In this document: piece by piece, positions 1-8,837 of the stretch
How positions within the stretch are numbered: position 1 is the stretch's first letter
Layout of the letters: every line of letters begins with the position of its first letter
From: Fasciola hepatica
Taxonomy: Eukaryota > Platyhelminthes > Trematoda > Plagiorchiida > Fasciolidae
Assembly (NCBI GenBank): GCA_948099385.1
Contig: CANUEZ040000067.1
Location: 21,470,501-21,534,500, forward strand
Length of the DNA: 64,000 nucleotides
Direction: 5' to 3'
Program-made: the position numbers and the translations under genes
The notes under the pieces: generated by a model
Told to the model about the DNA's origin: nothing
The model's input: the letters and a program-made list of their open reading frames with translations, nothing else
The model's database searches: none

Positions 1-19
1 ATCATCAGCAGTGCACATC
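1..19 (-). ncRNA. Truncated hammerhead at the left window edge
   Basis: The window opens inside the first ribozyme. Only the core CUGAUGA (2-8) and the 5' strand of stem I (9-19) are present. Stem II, stem III and the cleavage site lie outside the window. This shows that the array continues to the left. Confidence 0.85.
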
Positions 20-24
20 CACCG

Positions 25-96
25 AGCCCCCACGGGGACTCGAACACGGGGTGAACGATTGTGAATCGAACACCTTAACCACAAGGCTATCCGGGT
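25..96 (-). other. First tRNA-like segment in the window
   Basis: This has the same layout as the reference copy, but box B is mutated at its first base (TGTTCGAGTCC on the minus strand). Box A is intact at the consensus of the array. Confidence 0.8.
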
Positions 97-363
97 TGGC
101 TCTCAACGGTTTGCTGAACATCTACACTACATGATATAGCACCCTTCCGTCACTGGCTTTTGAACGGTAACAACCCGCTTCCCACACAGCGATCGACTCC
201 TATGATGGATGACTTCTCTGTAGGGGCCTAAGTACAACGAACGCATTCCGTTATGAACAACCTACAGAGCTTGGTTATTATTTGCAATTGAGTAGTAGGA
301 GATTAGATTTGTATATAATATGATTCATCATGCAGCTTGAACGCTCAACTCACCATTGAAAAC

Positions 364-420
364 GATGGAAGCACTGTACAGCTGTTTCATCCTTGTTGGA
401 AATCATAAGCACTGCACATT
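364..420 (-). pseudogene. Heavily decayed hammerhead copy
   Basis: This copy has several hits at once. The core reads CUUAUGA (G5 to U) at 403-409. The stem I 5' strand is changed from GCACUG to GCAGUG, and the flank from CATCC to CATTT. A stem II base is also changed. It is the most damaged ribozyme I noticed and is predicted to be inactive. Confidence 0.75.
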
Positions 421-3400
421 TACCGAGCCCCCACGGTGACTCGAACCCGGGGTGAACGATTGTGAATCGAACACCTTAACCACAAGGCTATCCGGGTTGG
501 CTCTCAACGGTTTGCTGAACATCTACACTACATGATATAGCACCCTTCCGTCACTGGCTTTTGAACGGTAACAACCCGCTTCCCACACAGCGATCGACTC
601 CTATGATGGATGACTTCTCTGTAGGGGCCTAAGTACAACGAACGCATTCCGTTATGAACAACCTACAGAGCTTGGTTATTATTTGCAATTGAGTAGTAGG
701 AGATTAGATTTGTATATAATATGATTCATCATGCAGCTTGAACGCTCAACTCACCATTGAAAACGATGGATGCACTGTACAGCTGTTTCATCCTTGTTGT
801 CAATCATCAGCAGAGCACATCCACCGAGCCCCCACGGGGACTCGAACCCGGGGTGAACGATTGTGAATCGAACACCTTAACCACAAGGCTATCCGGGTTG
901 GCTCTCAACGGTTTGCTGAACATCTACACTACATGATATAACACCCTTCCGTCACTGGCTTTTGAACGGTAACAACCCGCTTCCCACACAGCGATCGACT
1001 CCTATGATGGATGACTTCTCTGTAGGGGCCTAAGTACAACGAAGGCATTCCGTTATGAACAACCTACAGAGCTTGGTTATTATTTGCAATTGAGTAGTAG
1101 GAGATTAGATTTGTATATTATATGATTCATCATGCAGCTTGAACGCTTAACTCACCATTGAAACGATGGAAGCACTGTACAGCTGTTTCATCCTTGTTGG
1201 GAATCATGAGCAGTGCACATCCACCGAGCCCCCACGGGGACTCGAACCCGGGGTGAACGATTGTGAATCGAACACCTTAACCACAAGGCTATCCGGGTTG
1301 GCTCTCAACGGTTTGCTGAACATCTACACTACATGATATAGCACCCTTCCGTCACTGGCTTTTGAACGGTAACAACCCGCTTCCCACACAGCGATCGACT
1401 CCTATGATGGATGACTTCTCTGTAGGGGCCTAAGTACAACGAAGGCATTCCGTTATGAACAACCTACAGAGCTTGGTTATTATTTGCAATTGAGTAGTAG
1501 GAGATTAGATTTGTATATAATATGATTCATCATGCAGCTTGAACGCTCAACTCACCATTGAAAACGATGGAAGCACTGTACAGCTGTTTCATCCTTGTTG
1601 GGAATCATCAGCAGTGCACATCCACCGAGCCCCCACGGGGACTCGAACCCGGGGTGAACGATTGTGAATCGAACACCTTAACCACAAGGCTATCCGGGTT
1701 GGCTCTCAACGGTTTGCTGAACATCTACACTACATGATATAGCACCCTTCCGTCACTGGCTTTTGAACGGTAACAACCCGCTTCCCACACAGCGATCGAC
1801 TCCTATGATGGATGACTTCTCTGTAGGGGCCTAAGTACAACGAAGGCATTCCGTTATGAACAACCTACAGAGCTTGGTTATTATTTGCAATTGAGTAGTA
1901 GGAGATTAGATTTGTATATAATATGATTCATCATGCAGCTTGAACGCTCAACTCACCATTGAAACGATGGAAGCACTGTACAGCTGTTTCATCCTTGTTG
2001 GGAATCATCAGCAGTGCACATCCACCGAGCCCCCACGGGGACTCGAACCCGGGGTGAACGATTGTGAATCGAACACCTTAACCACAAGGCTATCCGGGTT
2101 GGCTCTCAACGGTTTGCTGAACATCTACACTACATGATATAGCACCCTTCCGTCACTGGCTTTTGAACGGTAACAACCCGCTTCCCACACAGCGATCGAC
2201 TCCTATGATGGATGACTTCTCTGTAGGGGCCTAAGTACAACGAAGGCATTCCGTTATGAACAACCTACAGAGCTTGGTTATTATTTGCAATTGAGTAGTA
2301 GGAGATTAGATTTGTATATAATATGATTCATCATGCAGCTTGAACGCTCAACTCACCATTGAAAACGATGGAAGCACTGTACAGCTGTTTCATCCTTGTT
2401 GGGAATCATCAGCAGTGCACATCCACCGAGCCCCCACGGGGACTCGAACCCGGGGTGAACGATTGTGAATCGAACACCTTAACCACAAGGCTATCCGGGT
2501 TGGCTCTCAACGGTTTGCTGAACATCTACACTACATGATATAGCACCCTTCCGTCACTGGCTTTTGAACGGTAACAACCCGCTTCCCACACAGCGATCGA
2601 CTCCTATGATGGATGACTTCTCTGTAGGGGCCTAAGTACAACGAAGGCATTCCGTTATGAACAACCTACAGAGCTTGGTTATTATTTGCAATTGAGTAGT
2701 AGGAGATTAGATTTGTATATAATATGATTCATCATGCAGCTTGAACGCTCAACTCACCATTGAAACGATGGAAGCACTGTACAGCTGTTTCATCCTTGTT
2801 GGGAATCATCAGCAGTGCACATCCACCGAGCCCCCACGGGGACTCGAACCCGGGGTGAACGATTGTGAATCGAACACCTTAACCACAAGGCTATCCGGGT
2901 TGGCTCTCAACGGTTTGCTGAACATCTACACTACATGATATAGCACCCTTCCGTCACTGGCTTTTGAACGGTAACAACCCGCTTCCCACACAGCGATCGA
3001 CTCCTATGATGGATGACTTCTCTGTAGGGGCCTAAGTACAACGAAGGCATTCCGTTATGAACAACCTACAGAGCTTGGTTATTATTTGCAATTGAGTAGT
3101 AGGAGATTAGATTTGTATATAATATGATTCATCATGCAGCTTGAACGCTCAACTCACCATTGAAACGATGGAAGCACTGTACAGCTGTTTCATCCTTGTT
3201 GGGAATCATCAGCAGTGCACATCCACCGAGCCCTCACGGGGACTCGAACCCGGGGTGAACGATTGTGAATCGAACACCTTAACCACAAGGCTATCCGGGT
3301 TGGCTCTCAACGGTTTGCTGAACATCTACACTACATGATATAACACCCTTCCGTCACTGGCTTTTGAACGGTAACAACCCGCTTCCCACACAGCGATCGA

Positions 3401-5023
3401 CTCCTATGATGGATGACTTCTCTGTAGGGGCCTAAGTACAACGAAGGCATTCCGTTATGAAAAACCTACAGAGCTTGGTTATTATTTGCAATTGAGTAGT
3501 AGGAGATTAGATTTGTATATAATATGATTCATCATGCAGCTTGAACGCTCAACTCACCATTGAAAACGATGGAAGCACTGTACAGCTGTTACATCCTTGT
3601 TGGGAATCATCAGCAGTGCACATCCACCGAGCCCCCACGGGGACTCGAACCCGGGGTGAACGATTGTGAATCGAACACCTTAACCACAAGGCTATCCGGG
3701 TTGGCTCTCAACGGTTTGCTGAACATCTACACTACATGATATAGCACCCTGCCGTCACTGGCTTTTGAACGGTAACAACCCGCTTCCCACACAGCGATCC
3801 ACTCCTATGATGGATGACTTCTCTGTAGGGGCTTAAGTAAAACGAAGGCATTCCGTTATGAACAACCTACAGAGCTTGGTTATTATTTGCAATTGAGTAG
3901 TAGGAGATTAGATTTGTATATAATATGATTCATCATGCAGCTTGAACGCTCAACTCACCATTGAAAACGATGGAAGCACTGTACAGCTGTTTCATCCTTG
4001 TTGGGAATCATCAGCAGTGCACATCCACCGAGCCCCCACGGGGACTCGAACCCGGGGTGAACGATTGTGAATCGAACACCTTAACCACAAGGCTATCCGG
4101 GTTGGCTCTCAACGGTTTGCTGAACATATACATTACATGATATAGCACCCTTCCGTCACTGGCTTTTGAACGGTAACAACCCGCTTCCCACACAGCGATC
4201 GACTCCTATGATGGATGACTTCTCTGTAGGGGCCTAAGTACAACGAAGGCATTCCGTTATCAATAACCTACAGAGCTTGATTTTTATTTGCAATTGAGTA
4301 GTAGGAGATTAGATTTGTATATAATATGATTCATCATGCAGCTTGAACGCTCAACTCACCATTGAAAACGATGGAAGCACTGTACAGCTGTTTCATCCTT
4401 GTTGGGAATCATGAGCAGTGCACATCCACCGAGCCCCCACGGTGACTCGAACCCGGGGTGAACGATTGTGAATCGAACACCTTAACCACAAGGCTATCCG
4501 GGTTGGCTCTCAACGGTTTGCTGAACATCTACACTACATGATATAGCACCCTTCCGTCACTGGCTTTTGAACGGTAACAACCCACTACCCACACAGCGAT
4601 CGACTCCTATGATGGATGACTTCTCTGTAGGGGCCTAAGTACAACGAAGGCATTCCGTTATGAACAACCTACAGAGCTTGGTTATTATTTGCAATTGAGT
4701 AGTAGGAGATTAGATTTGTATATAATATGATTCATCATGCAGCTTGAACGCTCAACTCACCATTGAAAACGATGGAAGCACTGTACAGCTGTTTCATCCT
4801 TGTTGGGAATCATCAGCAGTGCACATCCACCGAGCCCTCACGGGGACTCGAACACGGGGTGAACGATTGTGAATCGAACACCTTAACCACAAGGCTATCC
4901 GGGTTGGCTCTCAACGGTTTGCTGAACATCTTCACTACATGATATAGCACCATTCCGTCACTGGCTTTTGAACGGTAACAACCCGCTTCCCACACAGCGA
5001 TCGACTCCTATGATGGATGACTT

Positions 5024-5077
5024 CTCTGTAGGGGCCTAAGTACAACGAAGGCATTCCGTTATGAACAACCTACAGAG
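5024..5077. repeat. 9-bp perfect inverted repeat with 36-nt spacer
   Basis: CTCTGTAGG at 5024-5032 and CCTACAGAG at 5069-5077 are exact reverse complements and would close a hairpin in a transcript of either strand. The arms are intact in most monomers. In a subset the right arm reads AAACAGAG (near 17502, 17902, 19908, 20308, 24720, 26725, 29531, 34745, 36349, 36750, 37552 and 57600), which breaks three outer pairs. I know of no named element with this shape. Confidence 0.6.
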
Positions 5078-5119
5078 CTTGGTTATTATTTGCAATTGAG
5101 TAGTAGGAGATTAGATTTG

Positions 5120-5139
5120 TATATAATATGATTCATCAT
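5120..5139. other. TATA-like AT-rich patch with a small palindrome
   Basis: TATATAATAT at 5120-5129 overlaps ATGAT-TC-ATCAT at 5128-5139, a 5-bp inverted repeat with a 2-nt centre. The patch is almost invariant; exceptions lie near 1117, 32795 and 62867. It sits downstream of the Pol III unit on the minus strand and could only act as a TATA element for plus-strand transcription, for which there is no other support. Confidence 0.35.
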
Positions 5140-5166
5140 GCAGCTTGAACGCTCAACTCACCATTG

Positions 5167-5170
5167 AAAA
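5167..5170 (-). terminator. Putative Pol III T4 terminator next to the hammerhead
   Basis: AAAA on the plus strand is TTTT on the minus strand. It begins 1 nt after the last paired base of hammerhead stem I and is the only minus-strand T4 run in the consensus unit. A Pol III transcript starting at the tRNA-like head would end here at about 140 nt, just long enough to contain the whole ribozyme. T4 is a minimal and leaky terminator in many animals, so read-through is plausible. About 29 copies have lost the run. Confidence 0.55.
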
Positions 5171-5171
5171 C

Positions 5172-5228
5172 GATGGAAGCACTGTACAGCTGTTTCATCC
5201 TTGTTGGGAATCATCAGCAGTGCACATC
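5172..5228 (-). ncRNA. Type I hammerhead ribozyme (representative copy)
   Basis: On the minus strand the parts fall in hammerhead order. Stem I 5' strand is GAUG, a 1-nt bulge, then GCACUG. The core CUGAUGA is at 5211-5217. Stem II is UUCC and GGAU around loop CAACAA (5197-5210). The core GAA is at 5194-5196. Stem III is ACA-GC-UGU (5186-5193), 3 bp with a 2-nt loop. Position 17 is A at 5185, and the stem I 3' strand is CAGUGC, bulge UUC, then CAUC. Stem I pairs perfectly in its 6-bp and 4-bp parts, and the bulges lie where stem I to loop II tertiary contacts form in natural hammerheads. Predicted self-cleavage is between 5185 and 5184. One oddity is U-U at positions 10.1/11.1, where G-C is usual, which may lower activity. 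Chance occurrence of this whole arrangement is very unlikely; activity is inferred, not shown. Confidence 0.9.
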
Positions 5229-5244
5229 CACCGAGCCCCCACGG

Positions 5245-5255
5245 GGACTCGAACC
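5245..5255 (-). promoter_or_regulatory. Pol III box B (B-block)
   Basis: The minus strand reads GGTTCGAGTCC, an exact match to the B-block consensus GGTTCGANTCC and the strongest promoter signal in the unit. It lies about 33 nt downstream of box A, a normal tRNA-gene spacing. A minority of copies change its first G: to T near 38, 4847, 14080, 33727 and 39740, and to A near 43350, 59789, 60189 and 62597. Confidence 0.85.
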
Positions 5256-5287
5256 CGGGGTGAACGATTGTGAATCGAACACCTTAA

Positions 5288-5298
5288 CCACAAGGCTA
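5288..5298 (-). promoter_or_regulatory. Pol III box A (A-block)
   Basis: The minus strand reads TAGCCTTGTGG against the eukaryotic A-block TRGYNNARNNG. Every fixed position matches except the central A, which is T here. The same T appears in essentially all copies I read, so it belongs to the founder unit rather than being scattered decay. With the exact B-block downstream it forms a type 2 internal promoter; strength is unknown. Confidence 0.7.
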
Positions 5299-8200
5299 TC
5301 CGGGTTGGCTCTCAACGGTTTGCTGAACATCTACACTACATGATATAGCACCCTTCCGTCACTGGCTTTTGAACGGTAACAACCCGCTTCCCACACAGCG
5401 ATCGACTCCTATGATGGATGACTTCTCTGTAGGGGCCTAAGTACAACGAAGGCATTCCGTTATGAACAACCTACAGAGCTTGGTTATTATTTGCAATTGA
5501 GTAGTAGGAGATTAGATTTGTATATAATATGATTCATCATGCAGCTTGAACGCTCAACTCACCATTGAAAACGATGGAAGCACTGTACAGCTGTTTCATC
5601 CTTGTTGGGAATCATCAGCAGTGCACATCCACCGAGCCCCGACGGGGACTCGAACCCGGGGTGAACGATTGTGAATCGAACACCTTAACCACAAGGCTAT
5701 CCGGGTTGGCTCTCAACGGTTTGCTGAACATCTACACTACATGATATAACACCCTTCCGTCACTGGCTTTTGAACGGTAACAACCCGCTTCCCACACAGC
5801 GATCGACTCCTATGATGGATGACTTCTCTGTAGGGGCCTAAGTACAACGAAGGCATTCCGTTATGAACAACCTACAGAGCTTGGTTATTATTTGCAATTG
5901 AGTAGTAGGAGATTAGATTTGTATATAATATGATTCATCATGCAGCTTGAACGCTCAACTCACCATTGAAAACGATGGAAGCACTGTACAGCTGTTTCAT
6001 CCTTGTTGGGAATCATCAGCAGTGCACATCCACCGAGCCCCCACGGGGACTCGAACCCGGGGTGAACGATTGTGAATCGAACACCTTAACCACGAGGCTA
6101 TCCGGGTTGGCTCTCAACGGTTTGCTGAACATCTACACTACATGATATAGCACCCTTCCGTCACTGGCTTTTGAACGGTAACAACCCGCTTCCCACACAG
6201 CGATCGACTCCTATGATGGATGACTTCTCTGTAGGGGCCTAAGTACAACGAAGGCATTCCGTTATGAACAACCTACAGAGCTTGGTTATTATTTGCAATT
6301 GAGTAGTAGGAGATTAGATTTGTATATAATATGATTCATCATGCAGCTTGAACGCTCAACTCACCATTGAAAACGATGGAAGCACTGTACAGCTGTTTCA
6401 TCCTTGTTGGGAATCATCAGCAGTGCACATCCACCGAGCCCCCACGGGGACTCGAACCCGGGGTGAACGATTGTGAATCGAACACCTTAACCACAAGGCT
6501 ATCCGGGTTGGCTCTCAACGGTTTGCTGAACATCTATACTACATGATATAACACCCTTCCGTCACTGGCTTTTGAACGGTAACAACCCGCTTCCCACACA
6601 GCGATCGACTCCTATGATGGATGACTTCTCTGTAGGGGCCTAAGTACAACGAAGGCATTCCGTTATGAACAACCTACAGAGCTTGGTTATTATTTGCAAT
6701 TGAGTAGTAGGAGATTAGATTTGTATATAATATGATTCATCATGCAGCTTGAACGCTCAACTCACCATTGAAAACGATGGAAGCACTGTACAGCTGTTTC
6801 ATCCTTGTTGAGAATCATCAGCAGAGCACATCCACCGAGCCCCCACGGGGACTCGAACCCGGGGTGAACGATTGTGAATCGAACACCTTAACCACAAGGC
6901 TATCCGGGTTGGCTCTCAACGGTTTGCTGAACATCTACACTACATGATATAACACCCTTCCGTCACTGGCTTTTGAACGGTAACAACCCGCTTCCCACAC
7001 AGCGATCGACTCCTATGATGGATGACTTCTCTGTAGGGGCCTAAGTACAACGAAGGCATTCCGTTATGAACAACCTACAGAGCTTGGTTATTATTTGCAA
7101 TTGAGTAGTAGGAGATTAGATTTGTATATAATATGATTCATCATGCAGCTTGAACGCTCAACTCACCATTGAAAACGATGGAAGCACTGTACAGCTGTTT
7201 CATCCTTGTTGGGAATCATCAGCAGTGCACATCCACCGAGCCCCCACGGGGACTCGAACCCGGGGTGAACGATTGTGAATCGAACACCTTAACCACAAGG
7301 CTATCCGGGTTGGCTCTCAACGGTTTGCTGAACATCTACACTACATGATATAGCACCCTTCCGTCACTGGCTTTTGAACGGTAACAACCCGCTTCCCACA
7401 CAGCGATCGACTCCTATGATGGATGACTTCTCTGTAGGGGCCTAAGTACAACGAAGGCATTCCGTTATGAACAACCTACAGAGCTTGGTTATTATTTGCA
7501 ATTGAGTAGTAGGAGATTAGATTTGTATATAATATGATTCATCATGCAGCTTGAACGCTCAACTCACCATTGAAAACGATGGAAGCACTGTACAGCTGTT
7601 TCATCCTTGTTGGGAATCATCAGCAGTGCACATCCACCGAGCCCCAACGGGGACTCGAACCCGGGGTGAACGATTGTGAATCGAACACCTTAACCACAAG
7701 GCTATCCGGGTTGGCTCTCAACGGTTTGCTGAACATCTACACTACATGATATAGCACCCTTCCGTCACTGGCTTTTGAACGGTAACAACCCGCTTCCCAC
7801 ACAGCGATCGACTCCTATGATGGATGACTTCTCTGTAGGAGCCAAAGTACAACGAAGGCATTCCGTTATGAACAACCTACAGAGCTTGGTTATTATTTGC
7901 AATTGAGTAGTAGGAGATTAGATTTGTATATAATATGATTCATCATGCAGCTTGAACGCTCAACTCACCATTGAAAACGATGGAAGCACTGTACAGCTGT
8001 TTCATCCTTGTTGGGAATCATCAGCAGTGCACATCCACCGAGCCCCCACGGGGACTCGAACCCGGGGTGAACGATTGTGAATCGAACACCTTAACCACAA
8101 GGCTATTCGGGTTGGCTCTCAACGGTTTGCTGAACATCTACACTACATGATATAGCACCCTTCCGTCACTGGCTTTTGAACGGTAACAACCCGCTTCCCA

Positions 8201-8780
8201 CACAGCGATCGACTCCTATGATGGATGACTTCTCTGTAGGGGCCTAAGTACAACGAAGGCATTCCGTTATGAACAACCTACAGAGCTTGGTTATTATTTG
8301 CAATTGAGTAGTAGGAGATTAGATTTGTATATAATATGATTCATCATGCAGCTTGAACGCTCAACTCACCATTGAAAACGATGGAAGCACTGTACAGCTG
8401 TTTCATCCTTGTTGGGAATCATCAGCAGTGCACATCCACCGAGCCCCCACGGGGACTCGAACCCGGGGTGAACGATTGTGAATCGAACACCTTAACCACA
8501 AGGCTATCCGGGTTGGCTCTCAACGGTTTGCTGAACATCTACACTACATGATATAGCACCCTTCCGTCACTGGCTTTTGAACGGTAACAACCCGCTTCCC
8601 ACACAGCGATCGACTCCTATGATGGATGACTTCTCTGTAGGGGCCTAAGTACAACGAAGGCATTTCGTTATGAACAACCTACAGAGCTTGGTTATTATTT
8701 GCAATTGAGTAGTAGGAGATTAGATTTGTATATAATATGATTCATCATGCAGCTTGAACGCTCAACTCACCATTGAAAAC

Positions 8781-8837
8781 GATGGAAGCACTGTCTAGCT
8801 GTTTCATCCTTGTTGGGAATCATCGGCAGTGCACATC
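8781..8837 (-). pseudogene. Hammerhead copy with stem III and core lesions
   Basis: The stem III and cleavage region reads GTCTAGCTG on the plus strand instead of GTACAGCTG, which destroys the ACA/UGU stem and the UA at the cleavage site. The core at 8820-8826 is CCGAUGA (U4 to C). The same pair of lesions recurs exactly 8 units on, near 12000, so the two copies share descent. Confidence 0.7.

Larger units (their letters stand above)
5234..5305 (-). other. tRNA-like Pol III promoter segment (representative copy)
   Basis: The minus strand can be laid out as a tRNA. Acceptor arms are ACCCGGA and TGGGGGC, with about 4 of 7 pairs. Positions 8-9 are TA. The D arm is GCCT/AGGT around a GTGGTTA-type loop. 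The anticodon arm has loop TTCACAA (anticodon CAC) on three good pairs. The T arm has loop TTCGAGT and 4 of 5 stem pairs. The anticodon region and T loop resemble a tRNA-Val(CAC). The broken acceptor stem and weak anticodon stem argue against a working tRNA. In the tRNA-derived heads of SINEs and of schistosome Sm-alpha elements, such a segment acts as an internal Pol III promoter. It ends 5 nt before the hammerhead, so both would lie on one transcript. Confidence 0.85.
4999..5399 (-). repeat. Representative monomer (GATC to GATC, 401 bp)
   Basis: This near-consensus copy, cut at its single GATC site, serves as the reference unit. Plus-strand order is: GATC at 4999; inverted-repeat arms at 5024-5032 and 5069-5077; TATA-like patch at 5120-5129; T4 run (as AAAA) at 5167-5170; hammerhead at 5172-5228; tRNA-like segment at 5234-5305; then about 94 bp with no recognisable element up to the next GATC. 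Functional elements read on the minus strand, so transcription would run from 5305 towards lower coordinates. One Sau3A site per unit predicts a 401-bp ladder on digestion. Copies near 25853 and 26656 have GTAC in place of GATC and would give dimers. Confidence 0.95.

Noticed and set aside
1940..2137. Small plus-strand open frames of 65-71 codons (also at 2741, 3141, 19165, 21571 and 23192)
   Set aside because: They run straight through the ribozyme and tRNA-like segment, differ only as satellite variants open or shift the frame, have no matching frame in most monomers and resemble no protein family.
4011..4193. Minus-strand 60-codon open frames (also at 4813, 44113, 48925 and 60953)
   Set aside because: They exist only in monomers where a chance substitution removes a stop or makes a start, and overlap the tRNA-like segment. 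They are satellite by-products.
5120..5129. Plus-strand Pol II promoter (TATATAAT)
   Set aside because: An AT-rich patch alone, with no initiator context, no gene downstream and the same copy in every unit, is not evidence of a promoter.
5172..5228. Hammerhead on the plus strand
   Set aside because: The plus strand lacks CUGAUGA and a correctly spaced GAA in the consensus unit; only the minus strand gives the ordered core.
5234..5305. Functional tRNA-Val(CAC) gene cluster
   Set aside because: The acceptor stem pairs at only about 4 of 7 positions, the anticodon stem at 3 of 5, and the element is fused to a ribozyme 5 nt downstream. Promoter use is more likely than a working tRNA. A tRNA scan may still flag copies as pseudo-tRNAs.
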